Shown piece after piece: positions 1-12,150 of a DNA stretch of 64,000 bases; positions within the stretch are counted from its first letter, which is position 1; every line of letters starts with the position of its first letter. Under the pieces are notes generated by a model. It was given only the letters and a program-made list of their open reading frames with translations. It was not told the DNA's origin and ran no database searches. The stretch is taken from contig SVMF01000009.1 of the NCBI GenBank assembly GCA_015067565.1, positions 32,512 to 96,511 on the forward strand. The letters run 5' to 3'. Source of the DNA: Oscillospiraceae bacterium. Lineage in GTDB: Bacteria > Bacillota > Clostridia > Oscillospirales > Oscillospiraceae. A program made the translations under genes and the position numbers.

Positions 1-588
1 GGCAGTATGGCGCAAAATGTCCATTTGTGTACGCTCGTCAATTAAGATGCGGTAGTTCACACCGCCGGTGAGCAGATTCGTCAAGGTCTGACTGACACGT
101 GCAAGATCAATGTCATTGCGAACAGAGCCATCGTCGATACCTCGTGAAAGCGCGGCATGGGCAGGTTTGTTGAGCGGAGACTCCAAAAATGCAAATTGCA
201 TATATTTCAGCTGATCGGACAAGCTCTCACGCAGAGAGTAGGCGGTCATCTCCTGCAAGAAACGGATATATTCCGGATGTGCCTCGTAGGTGTCAATATA
301 GGCGTGAACGATGCGGACAAACTCCTCAAAGCCGTTTTCGCCATCTCGTCTTGTTGCCTCACACCGTTGGGCATGCTCCGCTAAATATTGCTTCAGGAGC
401 TCGTTTGCGGTTTCAACGGCGATGCTTTGTTTGCTGCCGAAATATCGGTAGACGGACATCTGTGTCAGACCGCTGCGCAGCGCGATATCATTGATTGAGG
501 TCTTGTCGATCCCTTCATTCAGAAAGCAATCTATCGCGGCTTGCAGTATCAATGTGCGATTTTGCTTTCGCTCTTCATCACGCTTCAT
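1..588 (-). CDS. TetR/AcrR family transcriptional regulator (truncated at window start)
   Basis: Reverse complement from ATG at 588 reads MKRDEERKQNRTLILQAAIDCFLNEGIDKTSINDIALRSGLTQMSVYRYFGSKQSIAVETANELL..., a typical TetR helix-turn-helix. GAAAGGAGG RBS upstream. Open to the window edge. Not in the supplied ORF track. Confidence 0.88.
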   Translation of the reverse strand, partial: MKRDEERKQNRTLILQAAIDCFLNEGIDKTSINDIALRSGLTQMSVYRYFGSKQSIAVETANELLKQYLAEHAQRCEATRRDGENGFEEFVRIVHAYIDTYEAHPEYIRFLQEMTAYSLRESLSDQLKYMQFAFLESPLNKPAHAALSRGIDDGSVRNDIDLARVSQTLTNLLTGGVNYRILIDERTQMDILRHTA

Positions 589-771
589 GGGTTGCCTCCT
601 TTCAAAATCTGTTAGTCATTATAACACAAAAAATGAAAAAGTCAAGGGATGCAAGAAATTCATACCCGGCGGCAAAATTTTTGAGTAGAAAATTATTTTT
701 ATATTTTAGACTTTATTTCCTGTGTATCTTGGTGTATAATCAATAGTTGGGTAAGAATATGTTCTGAAAGG

Positions 772-1437
772 ATGTTTGTTATGGACGACAGAGAAGAAAT
801 CTTGGAGCAGATAGAAGAGCCGATTGAGATGCAGAAGGAAAAGCACTCTTTTTTATATGACATTTACTCGCTTTTGCATGATTTGGTTTATATTCTTGCA
901 GCGATCACTTTAATTTTCGTGTTCTGCGTGCGTCTGGTCGGCGTCAGCGGTGCATCGATGAACCCCACACTGCACGACGGCGATTACCTTGCGCTGCAAT
1001 CTAATGTGATCATGGGTGACCTTGAGCGGGGCGATATTATCGTTGCCCGCGAGCTGACCTTCCGCGATGGCGAGCCGATCGTCAAGCGAGTGATTGCAAC
1101 GGAGGGGCAGCTGGTACAGATCAAATATGATGACGGCGTGCTGCGGGTCTTTGTGGACGGCATACGGCTGGAAGAGGACTATATCAATAACGGAAGAATG
1201 CTTACCGAGTATTTTTTCAATGACAACGACGGAAACCCCAATCAGTTTTCTATGACGGTCAGTAAGGACTGCATTTTTGTGATGGGTGACAACCGCGATA
1301 ACAGCGCAGACAGCCGTGATCCGTCGATTGGTGAGATCCACATAGATCAGGTGATGGGGAAGGTACTCTTTGTGGTTCTGCCGGGCGCAGATTCCAATGG
1401 CAAGCGTGATTTTTCCAGATTTGGAGCGGTTTCGTAA
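772..1437 (+). CDS. lepB: Signal peptidase I
   Basis: N-terminal TM, GASMNPTLHDGDYL and VKRVIA motifs, and FVMGDNRDNSADSRD (family S26 boxes). Start may be ATG 781. Confidence 0.93.
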   Translation: MFVMDDREEILEQIEEPIEMQKEKHSFLYDIYSLLHDLVYILAAITLIFVFCVRLVGVSGASMNPTLHDGDYLALQSNVIMGDLERGDIIVARELTFRDGEPIVKRVIATEGQLVQIKYDDGVLRVFVDGIRLEEDYINNGRMLTEYFFNDNDGNPNQFSMTVSKDCIFVMGDNRDNSADSRDPSIGEIHIDQVMGKVLFVVLPGADSNGKRDFSRFGAVS

Positions 1438-2306
1438 TGGATGATAAGATGAATATTCAGTGGTATCCCGGGCATATGACCAAGACCCGTCGCAAGATGG
1501 AGGAGGATCTGAAGCTCGTTGATGCCGTTTGCGAGATCGTGGATGCGCGCATTCCGATGTCGAGCAGAAATCCCGATATTTCCTCCATTTGCGGCAATAA
1601 GCCGAGGTTGGTAGTTTTAAACCGCGTAGATCTTGCGGATCCCGAGGAAACTTTGGCGTGGAGCGATTATCTGAAATCGCAGGGGTTTGCTGTTGTGCGT
1701 ACGGATTGCAAGAGCCGCAAGGGAATCGACCGCTTCATTCCGGCAGTCAAAGAGCTGCTGGCTGAGAAGCTGCAGCGCTATGCTGAGCGCGGTTTTGTGA
1801 ACAAGCCGCTGAAACTGATGGTTGTCGGCATTCCCAATGTCGGAAAGTCGACTTTTATCAACCAGATTGCCGGCAGAAAGGGAGCAAAGGCGGAAAACCG
1901 GCCGGGCGTCACCCGTGGAAAGCAGTGGGTCACGGTCGATCGAGGCTTGCTGTTGTTGGACACCCCGGGCATTTTGTGGCCGAAGTTCGATGATGAAGAG
2001 GTCGGCAGGAGATTGGCCTACACGGGCGCAGTCAAGGACGATGTGATCGATATTGAAACACTGGCCTGCCACCTGATGCAGATGCTGCATAAGCGCTATC
2101 CGCAGGCACTGAAGGAGCGCTACAAGATCGAAATGCCAGAGGGAACGACTGGCTACGACCTCCTGCAGGAGGGGGCAAGAAAGCGTGGCTTCCTACTTGC
2201 CCGTGGTGAGCTTGATACGGAGCGTATGGCTCGTATTTTGCTGGAAGAGTACCGAAATTGCAAGATCGGCCGTTTTACGCTCGAAACACCGGAGGATTAC
2301 TCATGA
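1437..2306 (+). CDS. ylqF: Ribosome biogenesis GTPase YlqF/RbgA
   Basis: [14 protein letters not shown]-terminus and circularly permuted GTPase motifs ([24 protein letters not shown]). Confidence 0.95.
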   Translation: MDDKMNIQWYPGHMTKTRRKMEEDLKLVDAVCEIVDARIPMSSRNPDISSICGNKPRLVVLNRVDLADPEETLAWSDYLKSQGFAVVRTDCKSRKGIDRFIPAVKELLAEKLQRYAERGFVNKPLKLMVVGIPNVGKSTFINQIAGRKGAKAENRPGVTRGKQWVTVDRGLLLLDTPGILWPKFDDEEVGRRLAYTGAVKDDVIDIETLACHLMQMLHKRYPQALKERYKIEMPEGTTGYDLLQEGARKRGFLLARGELDTERMARILLEEYRNCKIGRFTLETPEDYS

Positions 2307-2911
2307 GTGAATTGTGGAAATATGAGCATATTTGTTATGATGAAGGTTTTCAGACCATCTGTGGTGTCGACGAGGCGGGCAGAGGGCCGTTGGCAGGTCC
2401 TGTGTGTGCCGCGGCTGTGATTTTGCCCAGGGATTTGGAGATCGAAGGCCTCAATGATTCAAAGAAGCTGACAGAGAAACGCAGAGAGGCTCTTTACGAG
2501 GTCATTACGCAGGAGGCTCTGGCATACAGCATTGCCTTTGCAAGTGAGCAGGAGATCGACGAGATCAATATTCTGCAGGCGACATTCCTGGCGATGAAAC
2601 GAGCTGTGGAAGGACTTGAAATCACACCTGACATGGTGCTTGTCGACGGTAATCGTGAGCCGCAGCTTTCGCTACCGATCAAGACGATTATCAAGGGTGA
2701 CAGCCTGAGCGCAAATATTGCTGCGGCCTCAATTCTGGCCAAGGTGACACGTGACCGACTGATGCTCGAGCACGATAAGACCTATCCGCAGTACGCTTTT
2801 GCGCTGCACAAGGGCTACGGCACCAAGGTACACTATGAGGCGTTGCGTGAGCATGGCCCGTGCCCCATCCACAGAATGAGCTTCCTGAAGAAATTCTATG
2901 GCAACGGCTGA
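2303..2911 (+). CDS. rnhB: Ribonuclease HII
   Basis: [46 protein letters not shown]. Start overlaps the ylqF stop (ATGA). Confidence 0.95.
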   Translation: MSELWKYEHICYDEGFQTICGVDEAGRGPLAGPVCAAAVILPRDLEIEGLNDSKKLTEKRREALYEVITQEALAYSIAFASEQEIDEINILQATFLAMKRAVEGLEITPDMVLVDGNREPQLSLPIKTIIKGDSLSANIAAASILAKVTRDRLMLEHDKTYPQYAFALHKGYGTKVHYEALREHGPCPIHRMSFLKKFYGNG

Positions 2912-3254
2912 GCGCGGACGCTGGGGAGAGGAGCTTGCGGCCAGATACCTGCGCCGAAGATTTTATCGCATCGTCGAGACGAATTATCGCTGCCGCATGG
3001 GGGAGATCGACCTGATCGCCGAGAATCGAAGGTTTTTGGTATTCGTTGAGGTCAAACTGCGAAAAAATGCAAATTTTGCCGAAGCGATGGAATTTGTTGA
3101 TGTACATAAGCAGAACCGTCTGCGCAAGACAGCCATGCTGTATCTGTCACAGCATGAGACGGAAAAGCAATGCCGATTTGATGTTATCGAGATCTACGCG
3201 CCTGACGATGAGAAAAAACCCCGGATTCGACACTTGGAGGATGCGTTCCAATGA
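2898..3254 (+). CDS. YraN/UPF0102 family endonuclease-like protein
   Basis: [46 protein letters not shown]. Adjacent to rnhB. Confidence 0.88.
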   Translation: MATAERGRWGEELAARYLRRRFYRIVETNYRCRMGEIDLIAENRRFLVFVEVKLRKNANFAEAMEFVDVHKQNRLRKTAMLYLSQHETEKQCRFDVIEIYAPDDEKKPRIRHLEDAFQ

Positions 3255-4147
3255 GACTTTTTGACGGACATTGCGATACGCCCTATGAGCTTTGGATGAG
3301 AGGGGAAACCCTTGAACAAAATTCCTGCCATATCGATCTGCAAAAAACTTCCGAGTTTGGCGCCTTTGCGCAGATATTTGCGTTCTGCTCCTATGCAGGG
3401 ACGCCGATGGCGCACAAGCGCTTGCTGACTGAGCCGCTGAAACTTTTAAAGGATCATATCTTAAAGCATTCTGACCGCATGGGATTGGCTGATACGGCAG
3501 AACAGATCAGACAGCTCCATGCCCAAGGAAAGGCAGCAGCCTTGTTGTCGCTCGAGGGTGCGGAGCTGATTGATTGCGATCCTGAGCAGATCTCTGAGCT
3601 GGAGCACTTTTCGATGTGCACGCTGACTTGGAATGAAGATAATGCCTTGGCTGGTTGTCATTTGTCCGATCGGGGGCTGACGGATCTCGGCAGAGCCTTT
3701 GTGCACCGCGCAAAGGGACGGATGCTGATCGATGTCAGCCACTTGGGAGACCGAGCCTTTTGGGATCTTTTGGAGCTCACCGATGCGCCGATTCTTGCAA
3801 GCCACAGCAATTGCAGAAGCCTGTGCCCTCACAGCCGCAACCTGACGGACGACCAGCTGCGGCAGATCGCGCAAACGGGCGGAACGGTCGGCTTGAATTT
3901 ATATGTTCCGTTCTTGGGAGAAAATGCGAATTTTGAGACAATTCGCAGACACCTGGAGCATATGCTGAGACTCTGCGGTGAGGATCATGTGGCGCTCGGC
4001 GGAGACCTTGACGGCTGCGATCAGCTGCCACAGGGGTTTGCGAATGTGAGCAGCTATTTGTCGCTTTATTCGTATTTGCGTGGCTGCGGATACGACGAGG
4101 CATTGCTGGATCACATTTTCTACCGAAATCTTTTACAGCTTTTTTGA
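3251..4147 (+). CDS. Membrane dipeptidase (M19 renal dipeptidase family)
   Basis: FDGHCDTPYELW, LSLEGAELID, IDVSHLGDRAFWDLLELTDAPILASHSNCRSLCPHSRNLTDDQL. Confidence 0.9.
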   Translation: MRLFDGHCDTPYELWMRGETLEQNSCHIDLQKTSEFGAFAQIFAFCSYAGTPMAHKRLLTEPLKLLKDHILKHSDRMGLADTAEQIRQLHAQGKAAALLSLEGAELIDCDPEQISELEHFSMCTLTWNEDNALAGCHLSDRGLTDLGRAFVHRAKGRMLIDVSHLGDRAFWDLLELTDAPILASHSNCRSLCPHSRNLTDDQLRQIAQTGGTVGLNLYVPFLGENANFETIRRHLEHMLRLCGEDHVALGGDLDGCDQLPQGFANVSSYLSLYSYLRGCGYDEALLDHIFYRNLLQLF

Positions 4148-4159
4148 AGGAGGACGTCT

Positions 4160-4849
4160 ATGGCATTATATGCAATCGGTGATTTGCACCTGTCATTCGG
4201 TGTGAATAAGCCGATGGATGTTTTTGGCGGTGCATGGGATGGCTATGTGGATAAACTCAGAGAGGGCTTGAAAGTGATCGGCCCTGAGGATACGACAGTT
4301 CTCCTTGGCGATCTGACCTGGGGGATCGACCTGCAGCAGGCCAGAGAGGATTTTGCCTTCATCAATTCCATCCCGGGCAGAAAGCTGATTCTTAAGGGAA
4401 ACCACGACTATTGGTGGACGACCGCAGCAAAATTCTACAAATTTTGTGAGGAAAACGGCTTTACAAATATGTACATCCTCAACAACAACTTCTATGAGTA
4501 CGAGGAACTGGCCTTGTGCGGAACCAGAGGATGGTTTTTTGAGGAGGATGCTGCGCTGGGCAGCCACAATGACAAGATCTTCAAGCGCGAGTTGATCCGC
4601 CTGGAAACCTCGCTGAAGGCGGCGGGAGACCGTGTGAAACTGTGCTTTTTGCATTACCCGCCCCGCTATCGCGGTTATGAATGTCCGGAGATCCTGCGAC
4701 TTCTGAAGGATTACGGTGTGCGACAGTGCTGCTACGGGCATTTGCACGGTGATAGCCATAAACTTGCAATTGAAGGCCTGCATGATGGTGTCGATTTTCG
4801 ACTTTGTGCGGCGGATTTTGTAAAATTTTCGCCAATTCGTTTGAGATAA
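4160..4849 (+). CDS. Metallophosphoesterase
   Basis: ALYAIGDLHLSFGVNKPMDVFG, VLLGDLTWG, LKGNHDYWW, CYGHLHG. Confidence 0.88.
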   Translation: MALYAIGDLHLSFGVNKPMDVFGGAWDGYVDKLREGLKVIGPEDTTVLLGDLTWGIDLQQAREDFAFINSIPGRKLILKGNHDYWWTTAAKFYKFCEENGFTNMYILNNNFYEYEELALCGTRGWFFEEDAALGSHNDKIFKRELIRLETSLKAAGDRVKLCFLHYPPRYRGYECPEILRLLKDYGVRQCCYGHLHGDSHKLAIEGLHDGVDFRLCAADFVKFSPIRLR

Positions 4850-4929
4850 CGAAATAAAGCTTGTAATTTCAATAAAAATCTGATAAAATATATCGGCTAT
4901 TATAAAAGTAAACCATAGGAGGATTTACA

Positions 4930-6228
4930 ATGAACGTTAAGAATGTTGAGAAAGAAGCAACGCGTGCTTCCATTACAGTTGACATCACCAAGTCTGAGCT
5001 CGAGCCCGCAATTGCCAAGGTGTACAACAAGGTCCGCAAGGACATTACTCTGCCCGGCTTCCGCAAGGGCAAGGCTCCCCGTGCAGTGATCGAGGCTGCT
5101 TACGGCAAGCACGTTTTCTATGAAGATGCCATCGAAGAGATGTATGCACAGATCTATACCGAGGCTGTTTTGTCGCAGAAGGACCTTAAGCCCGTTGGCC
5201 GCCCGATGGTCACCAAGATGGAAATTATCGATGGCGACGGCGTTGAACTCGTGATCGTGACCGATCTGTATCCCGAGGTTACTCTCGGCGATTATAAGGG
5301 CCTCGAGGTTGAGAAGGCTGAGGTTACCGTCAGCGCAGAAGAGGTTGAGGCTGAGCTCGACCGCATGGCAAACAATGTTGCCCGCATTAGCAGCGTTGAG
5401 CGTGCAGCTCAGGAAGGCGACACTGCAGTGATCGACTTTGAAGGCTTCAAGGACGGTGTCGCATTCGATGGTGGCAAGGGCGAAAAGTATGACCTCAAGC
5501 TCGGCAGTGGCAGCTTCATTCCCGGCTTTGAAGAGCAGGTTGTCGGTATGGTTGCCGGTGAGGAGAAGGACATCAATGTCAGCTTCCCCGAGAATTACCA
5601 AGCAGCTGAGCTTGCAGGCGCTCCCGTTGTGTTCAAGGTCAAGCTCCATGAGGTCAAGGAGACCATCGTTCCTGCCAAGGACGACGAGCTGGCAAAAGAC
5701 GTTTCTGAGTTTGATACCATCGATGAGCTGCGTGCCGATCTGGAGAAGAAGCTTGTTGAGAGCCGTCAGGCCGGTGTTGACCGTGCATTCCAGAATGCTG
5801 CGATCGACAAGGCAGTTGCCAACATGACCGTTGAGATTCCTGACAGCATGATCGACGAAGAGCTCGAGCGCCAGATGGAGCGCATGGATTATGAGCTGCG
5901 CAGCCAGGGTGCTTCCCTCGAGGCTTATGCACAGATGCTCGGTGGTGATATGGACGGCATCAAGAACAGTCTGCGCCCCGGTGCACTGGCTGCTGTCAAG
6001 ACCAATGTCATGCTCGACGCTGTTGTGACCGCTGAGGGCATTGAGGTCTCCGACGAGGAGTGCGAGGAAGAGTATGCAAAGATCGCTGAGAGCTACAAGC
6101 TCGATGTCGAGCGCGTCAAGCAGCTTATGGGCATCGACGAGCTGCGCGGCGACTTGCAGGTTCGCAAGGCTGCAAAGCTGATTGCTGACGAGGCGGTTGC
6201 TGTTCCTGTTAAGAAGGAAGAGGAATAA
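4930..6228 (+). CDS. tig: Trigger factor
   Basis: N-terminal ribosome-binding GFRKGKAPRAVIEAAYG, FKBP-like domain, and clpP/clpX downstream. Confidence 0.96.
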   Translation: MNVKNVEKEATRASITVDITKSELEPAIAKVYNKVRKDITLPGFRKGKAPRAVIEAAYGKHVFYEDAIEEMYAQIYTEAVLSQKDLKPVGRPMVTKMEIIDGDGVELVIVTDLYPEVTLGDYKGLEVEKAEVTVSAEEVEAELDRMANNVARISSVERAAQEGDTAVIDFEGFKDGVAFDGGKGEKYDLKLGSGSFIPGFEEQVVGMVAGEEKDINVSFPENYQAAELAGAPVVFKVKLHEVKETIVPAKDDELAKDVSEFDTIDELRADLEKKLVESRQAGVDRAFQNAAIDKAVANMTVEIPDSMIDEELERQMERMDYELRSQGASLEAYAQMLGGDMDGIKNSLRPGALAAVKTNVMLDAVVTAEGIEVSDEECEEEYAKIAESYKLDVERVKQLMGIDELRGDLQVRKAAKLIADEAVAVPVKKEEE

Positions 6229-6249
6229 TTACCGATCAAATCGGTTAGA

Positions 6250-6855
6250 ATGTTTCGAGAAAGGAGCATGGATATGAGTTTGGTACCCTATGTTGTTGAA
6301 CAAACAAGCCGTGGCGAACGTTCCTATGACATTTTTTCCCGTCTGCTGAACGACCGCATCATCTTCCTGTCTGAGGAGGTCAATGATACAACGGCCAGTT
6401 TGATCGTTGCACAGATGCTTTATCTTGAGGCACAGGACCCCGATAAGGATATTCAGTTTTACATCAACAGCCCCGGCGGCAGCGTTACAGCCGGCATGGC
6501 AATTTACGATACGATGCAGTACATCAAGTGCGATGTTTCCACCATTTGTATCGGCATGGCTGCTTCTATGGGCGCATTCCTGCTGTCGGCAGGTACGAAG
6601 GGCAAGCGTATTGCGCTGCCGAATGCTGAGATCATGATCCATCAGCCCTCCGGCGGTGCGAAGGGTCAGGTAACAGATATCCAGATCCACGCAGAGCGCA
6701 TCATTGCCATCAAGCGTAAGCTCAATGAGATCTTGGCCGCAAACACCGGAAAGAGTGTTGAGGTCGTGTCGCAGGACACCGAGCGTGACCATTTCCTGAC
6801 TGCCGAGGAGGCGAAGGAATACGGCATCATCGATAAGGTTATCTATCAGAGATAA
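6250..6855 (+). CDS. clpP: ATP-dependent Clp protease proteolytic subunit
   Basis: [69 protein letters not shown]. Likely start 6271-6274. Confidence 0.96.
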   Translation: MFRERSMDMSLVPYVVEQTSRGERSYDIFSRLLNDRIIFLSEEVNDTTASLIVAQMLYLEAQDPDKDIQFYINSPGGSVTAGMAIYDTMQYIKCDVSTICIGMAASMGAFLLSAGTKGKRIALPNAEIMIHQPSGGAKGQVTDIQIHAERIIAIKRKLNEILAANTGKSVEVVSQDTERDHFLTAEEAKEYGIIDKVIYQR

Positions 6856-6872
6856 TTAGAGGAGAGATCAAA

Positions 6873-8111
6873 TTGGCTGAAAAAATGATCCACTGCTCGT
6901 TCTGCGGAAAATCGCAGGGGCAGGTGGTAAGAATTATATCCGGGCCGGGTGTCTACATCTGCAATGAATGTGTTAATCTATGCAATGAGCTGCTTGACGA
7001 GGATATGTACGAAGCTGCATCGAGCGGTTTTGAAACGCCCGAGAAGCTTCCGACTCCGAAAGAGATCAAGGAGTATATGGATGGCTATATCGTCGGCCAG
7101 GACGAGGCGAAGATCGCTTTGGCTGTGTCGGTTTATAACCACTATAAGCGAATTTACTATGGCGGCATCTCCGATGTGGAGCTGCAAAAGAGCAATATTT
7201 TGCTCATTGGCCCCACGGGCTGTGGCAAGACCCTCTTTGCCCAGACCCTGGCCAAGATTTTGAACGTACCCTTTGCCATTGCTGATGCAACGACTTTGAC
7301 CGAGGCAGGCTATGTCGGCGAGGATGTTGAGAACATTCTCCTGCGCCTTTTGCAGGCGGCTGACTATGATGTGGAGCTTGCCGAGCGCGGTATTATCTAC
7401 ATCGATGAGATGGATAAGATTGCTCGCAAGAGCGAGAATACTTCCATCACCCGCGATGTTTCGGGCGAGGGCGTGCAGCAGGCACTGCTTAAGATTGTCG
7501 AGGGTACTATGGCGAACATTCCTCCGCAGGGCGGCAGAAAGCACCCACAGCAGGAATACATCCAGATGGATACGACGAATATCCTATTCATTTGCGGCGG
7601 CGCATTCGATGGCCTGGATCAGATCATCGAGCGACGCACCGAGCGCAGCAGTCTCGGTTTCGGCTCTGAGCTGAAGAGTAGCAAGGAGAAGGATATCGGT
7701 GCCCTGTTTGCACAGGTTCAGCCGCAGGATCTGCTGAAATTCGGCATTATTCCCGAATTGGTCGGCAGACTTCCGGTCATTACCGGCCTGACAAATCTTT
7801 CCGAGGAAGAGCTTGTGCGAATTCTGACGGAACCGAAGAACGCACTGTGCCGTCAGTATCGCAAGCTTTTCGAACTGGATCATGTCAAGCTGGACTTTGA
7901 GCCGGAAGCGTTGGAGGCAATTGCACAAAGAGCGATCGAGAGGAAGATCGGCGCACGAGGACTTCGTGCGATTTTGGAGTCTGTCATGACGAAGATCATG
8001 TATGAGATCCCTTCCGATCCGTCGATCACAGAAGTTATGATCACCCGTGAAAGCGTCTTGGACGGTAAACAGCCGACCATCAAGCGTAAGCGGGAGAGCA
8101 AACCTGAATAA
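6873..8111 (+). CDS. clpX: ATP-dependent Clp protease ATP-binding subunit ClpX
   Basis: N-terminal C4 zinc finger (CSFCGKSQ...CNECVNLC), [24 protein letters not shown]. Confidence 0.97.
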   Translation: MAEKMIHCSFCGKSQGQVVRIISGPGVYICNECVNLCNELLDEDMYEAASSGFETPEKLPTPKEIKEYMDGYIVGQDEAKIALAVSVYNHYKRIYYGGISDVELQKSNILLIGPTGCGKTLFAQTLAKILNVPFAIADATTLTEAGYVGEDVENILLRLLQAADYDVELAERGIIYIDEMDKIARKSENTSITRDVSGEGVQQALLKIVEGTMANIPPQGGRKHPQQEYIQMDTTNILFICGGAFDGLDQIIERRTERSSLGFGSELKSSKEKDIGALFAQVQPQDLLKFGIIPELVGRLPVITGLTNLSEEELVRILTEPKNALCRQYRKLFELDHVKLDFEPEALEAIAQRAIERKIGARGLRAILESVMTKIMYEIPSDPSITEVMITRESVLDGKQPTIKRKRESKPE

Positions 8112-8174
8112 TGAAGGGGGAAGGTGACTTCCCCTTTCTTTGCGTTTTTCAATTCCTTACGAAAGGAGAATATT

Positions 8175-10583
8175 ATGCAGGAAATTATCATTTCTGAACG
8201 CATTCCCGTCCTGGCCCTGCGCGGTCTGACGGTGTTCCCGAAGACAACGATGCATTTCGATGTCGGTCGGGACAAGTCTGTCAAAGCCCTGGACCAGGCA
8301 ATGGCCAAGGATCAGCGCATCTTTTTGGTCACGCAGAAGGATCTTCTGCAGGATGATCCCGATTTTAAGGATCTTTATCCCGTAGGAACCTTTGCGCAGG
8401 TGCGTCAGGTGCTCAAAATGCCCGGTGATTCTGTGCGCATTTTGGTCTATGGTGAGTGCCGAGGCAGGATCGTGGAAGCTCATCAGACTGCGCCCTATCT
8501 ATGCGCAAGAGTGGAGTCGCTGCCGGATCTGGACTATGTCGAGCGTTCACCCCGTGTCGATGCGCTCATCCGCCAGGCAGCACAGATGTTTGATGAGTTT
8601 GTCGAGCTGTCGCAAAGACCGGTTCATGAGGTGATGCTCAAGATTCTTGCCTCGAAGGATCCCGGTTTTGTTGCCGATATTATGGCGCAGGCGGCAAGCT
8701 TTGACTATTCCGATAAGATGCGCGTGCTGTCGATTCTGCATCCTGTGCGCCGTTTGGAGCGTGCCAATCAGCTCATGGCGCACGAGCTGGAGGTTCTTAG
8801 ACTCGAAAACCAGATCCAGGATCAGACCCAGCAGAACATCGATAAGGGACAGCGTGAATATTTTTTGCGCGAGCAAATGAAGGTCATCCGAGGCGAACTT
8901 GGTGAGACGGATGACGAGGCAGAGATCGAGGAATACCGTGAAAAGATCTCACGGCTACAGCTTTCCGAGGAGGTTGTGCAGAAGCTTCATAAGGAGCTGA
9001 CACGCCTATCCAAGCAGGGCTACGGCTCTTCTGAATCCTCTGTTATCCGCAATTATCTCGATACCGTCCTGGCGCTTCCTTGGAATACCCGTACGAAGGA
9101 ACGCCTGAGTGTCGATCACGCACGAAAGATTCTCGACGCAGATCATTTTGGACTTGAGAAGGTCAAGGAACGCATCCTGGAGTCCATTGCGGTCAAACAG
9201 CTTGCGCCCGATATGTCCGGACAGATCCTGTGTCTGGTCGGACCTCCCGGTGTGGGCAAGACCTCGATCGCCATGAGCGTTGCTCGTGCGCTGAATCGTA
9301 AGCTTGCACGTATTTCTCTCGGTGGCATTCATGACGAGGCGGAGATCCGCGGCCATAGAAAGACCTATATCGGCGCAATGCCGGGGCGTATTATGAGTGC
9401 CATTTCGCAGTCCGGTTCCTCAAACCCCTTGCTGCTCCTCGATGAGATCGACAAGCTCGGCAGTGATTATAAGGGCGATCCGTCTGCGGCGCTGCTTGAG
9501 GTTCTGGATGCAGAGCAGAATCATTCCTTCCGTGACAACTATCTGGAGATCCCGTTTGATCTTCGGGAATGTATGTTCATCACCACGGCCAATACGACCG
9601 ACACAATCCCTCGTCCGCTTCTTGACCGTATGGAGGTCATCGAGCTGAACTCCTATACCGACGAGGAAAAGCTGATGATCGTCAAACAGCATCTGCTTGC
9701 AAAGCAGCTGATGAAGCACGGCCTGAAGAAGAGTCTGGTGCGCGTGTCGGACGATGCGATCCGTGAGATCATCTGCTGCTATACCCGTGAGTCGGGGGTC
9801 CGAAATCTGGAGCGTGAGATCGCAAATCTGGCCCGTAAGTGCGCCATGCGCTTTGTCAGCGACCCGACCTTGACAAAGATCAGCGTCAGGGCTTCGAATC
9901 TGGATGAATTCTTGGGGCCGAAGAAGGTTTTGCCAGATCAACTGCCCAATGCCGACACAGTCGGTTTGGTCACGGGCCTGGCATGGACGAGCGTCGGCGG
10001 CGAGACCTTGGAGGTCGAATGCAATGTCGTTGACGGCACGGGAAAGCTGAACCTGACTGGAAATCTGGGCGATGTGATGAAGGAATCGGTGCAGGCGGCT
10101 ATGAGCTATATCCGCTCGAGAGTCGACGTACTGCACATTGCGCCTGATTTCTATAAATCCAAGGACATTCACGTGCATTTTCCCGAGGGCGCTGTGCCTA
10201 AGGATGGCCCTTCGGCAGGCATTACCGTTTGTACGGCGATGGTTTCGGCACTGACAGGTGCGCCCGTGCGCCGTGACATTGCCATGACCGGAGAAATATC
10301 CATCCGTGGCAGAGTCCTGCCGATCGGTGGACTGAAGGAAAAGACGATGGCGGCGCTTCGTCACGGCATCAAGACGGTCATCATACCGCAGGACAATGAA
10401 AAGGATCTGCGATTGATCGATCAGACTGTGCGCAAGGCATTGAATTTCATCACGGTGGAGCATATCGACGCTGTGATTGAGGCAGCACTTTGTTTGCCCA
10501 TTAATGAGCCGAAGCAGCCGACCAAAACAGCGGTCGCCATTTTGCATGAAGCACCGAAAACGAAAACGGAGATTCGACAATGA
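8175..10583 (+). CDS. lon: Lon protease
   Basis: [38 protein letters not shown], and catalytic [16 protein letters not shown]. Confidence 0.97.
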   Translation: MQEIIISERIPVLALRGLTVFPKTTMHFDVGRDKSVKALDQAMAKDQRIFLVTQKDLLQDDPDFKDLYPVGTFAQVRQVLKMPGDSVRILVYGECRGRIVEAHQTAPYLCARVESLPDLDYVERSPRVDALIRQAAQMFDEFVELSQRPVHEVMLKILASKDPGFVADIMAQAASFDYSDKMRVLSILHPVRRLERANQLMAHELEVLRLENQIQDQTQQNIDKGQREYFLREQMKVIRGELGETDDEAEIEEYREKISRLQLSEEVVQKLHKELTRLSKQGYGSSESSVIRNYLDTVLALPWNTRTKERLSVDHARKILDADHFGLEKVKERILESIAVKQLAPDMSGQILCLVGPPGVGKTSIAMSVARALNRKLARISLGGIHDEAEIRGHRKTYIGAMPGRIMSAISQSGSSNPLLLLDEIDKLGSDYKGDPSAALLEVLDAEQNHSFRDNYLEIPFDLRECMFITTANTTDTIPRPLLDRMEVIELNSYTDEEKLMIVKQHLLAKQLMKHGLKKSLVRVSDDAIREIICCYTRESGVRNLEREIANLARKCAMRFVSDPTLTKISVRASNLDEFLGPKKVLPDQLPNADTVGLVTGLAWTSVGGETLEVECNVVDGTGKLNLTGNLGDVMKESVQAAMSYIRSRVDVLHIAPDFYKSKDIHVHFPEGAVPKDGPSAGITVCTAMVSALTGAPVRRDIAMTGEISIRGRVLPIGGLKEKTMAALRHGIKTVIIPQDNEKDLRLIDQTVRKALNFITVEHIDAVIEAALCLPINEPKQPTKTAVAILHEAPKTKTEIRQ

Positions 10584-11161
10584 ATTTACAGAAAGTAGAA
10601 TTTATCACATCTGCTGCACAGCCGAAGGCCTTTATCGCCGACGGCTTGCCGCAGGTGGCATTTGTCGGCAAATCGAACGTCGGCAAGTCTTCTGTTCTGA
10701 ATTGTGTCCTGCAGCGAAAAAATTTTGCCCGCGTTGGTCAAAAACCGGGCAAAACCATCCATATCAACTATTTCAGAATTGATAACAAGGCCTATTTCGT
10801 GGATCTTCCCGGTTACGGCTACGCACAGGTTGCGCAGGCTGAGAAGGATCGCTGGGGCCGCCTGATGGAGAGCTATTTCGGCTACCCCGAGCGCATTACC
10901 CTTGGGGTTATGATCGTCGATGCCCGACACGAGCCTACAAAGCTCGACTGCGTGATGGCACAGCTGTTCCAGTCGTGCGGCTGCGAGTTCGTTGTTGTCG
11001 CCAATAAGCTTGATAAGCTGAAAAAGAGCGAGATCGAGCCGAATATGGCACGCATCCGGCAGACTCTGCAGCTGTCTGAGGATACCTTGCTGATCCCTTT
11101 CTCTGCAGAAAAGGGAACGGGCAGAGGGGATCTGGTCAGTGCCATAATGAATGCGTGTTAA
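10580..11161 (+). CDS. engB: YihA/EngB family ribosome biogenesis GTP-binding protein
   Basis: PQVAFVGKSNVGKSSVLN, GKTIHINYFRIDNKAYFVDLPGYGYA, VVANKLDKL. Confidence 0.95.
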   Translation: MNLQKVEFITSAAQPKAFIADGLPQVAFVGKSNVGKSSVLNCVLQRKNFARVGQKPGKTIHINYFRIDNKAYFVDLPGYGYAQVAQAEKDRWGRLMESYFGYPERITLGVMIVDARHEPTKLDCVMAQLFQSCGCEFVVVANKLDKLKKSEIEPNMARIRQTLQLSEDTLLIPFSAEKGTGRGDLVSAIMNAC

Positions 11162-11172
11162 TAGGTGAGCAT

Positions 11173-12150
11173 ATGAAGAATTTAACGGAACACTTGATAC
11201 AAGCGGTAGAGCGTGGAGAGCGTGTCGTTTTGTGCACCATTCTGGCAAGCTCCGGATCTTCGCCTCGCGGTGCGGGCGCAAGGATGGCCGTTTTTGCCGA
11301 CGGCTCGACCATGGGAACCGTCGGCGGGGGAGAGGTCGAGTACTTAGCTTTGAAGGAAGCACTTTCCGTCCTGGACAGCGGCAAGACCTATCTGCGCGCG
11401 TTCGACCTTGCACCGCAGCAGGTTGCCTCCATTGGTATGATCTGCGGCGGCAAGGTGACGATCCATTATCAGATCATCTCTGAGAAAGATCTGTCCGTGC
11501 TGGAACAGATGCGCTCGGCTTTGCAGAAGGACGAGAACAGCTGGCTCAATCTTCAGATCCGCGACGGCGTCGTAGAGGATTTTCGTGTGGTAACGCAACA
11601 GGAGGCTGACGATCCGAGCTTGTATACGTCTCGTGCCGTGCTGAAAAAAGAAGAGCCTCTGCGCTATGCAGAACCTCTGCAGAGGGCCGGCCGCACTTAC
11701 ATATTTGGTGGTGGACATGTCGGACAGGCGCTGGTGCCTGTTCTGGCAAAGATCGGCTTCCGTGTCACTGTTTTCGATACCCGAGAGCAGATTGCGACCA
11801 AAGAGCATTTTCCAATGGCTGAGGAGGTCATCCTCGGAGACTATAACGATATTTATGCCAAGGTAAAGCTCACGGAAAACGATTTTGTCGTCATCATGAC
11901 CCCGGGACATCAGTCGGACTTTGCGCTTTTGGAGCAGGTCTTGCGAAACAAAACTCGCTACGTTGGCTGCATCGGATCCCGGCATAAGATCGCCAAAACG
12001 CAGGCGATGCTGCGCGAAGCGGGGATCAGTGAGGAGCGCATCGCTTCGGTGCATTCTCCCATTGGCTTGCAGATCCTGGCGGAAACGCCCGACGAGATCG
12101 CCATCAGCATCGCAGCGGAGATGATACAATGCAGAGCGGAAAGTCTATGA
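11173..12150 (+). CDS. XdhC/CoxI family protein
   Basis: VVLCTILASSGSSPRGAGARMAVFADGSTMGTVGGGEVE, FGGGHVGQALVPVLAKIGFRVTVFD, CIGSRHK. Confidence 0.88.
   Translation: MKNLTEHLIQAVERGERVVLCTILASSGSSPRGAGARMAVFADGSTMGTVGGGEVEYLALKEALSVLDSGKTYLRAFDLAPQQVASIGMICGGKVTIHYQIISEKDLSVLEQMRSALQKDENSWLNLQIRDGVVEDFRVVTQQEADDPSLYTSRAVLKKEEPLRYAEPLQRAGRTYIFGGGHVGQALVPVLAKIGFRVTVFDTREQIATKEHFPMAEEVILGDYNDIYAKVKLTENDFVVIMTPGHQSDFALLEQVLRNKTRYVGCIGSRHKIAKTQAMLREAGISEERIASVHSPIGLQILAETPDEIAISIAAEMIQCRAESL

Noticed and set aside
9420-10580. 386-aa minus-strand ORF
   Set aside because: Fully antisense to lon, which has clear family motifs; no independent signal.
4930-11161. tig-clpP-clpX-lon-engB cluster as a novel system
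   Set aside because: Standard conserved Firmicutes gene order; nothing unusual.
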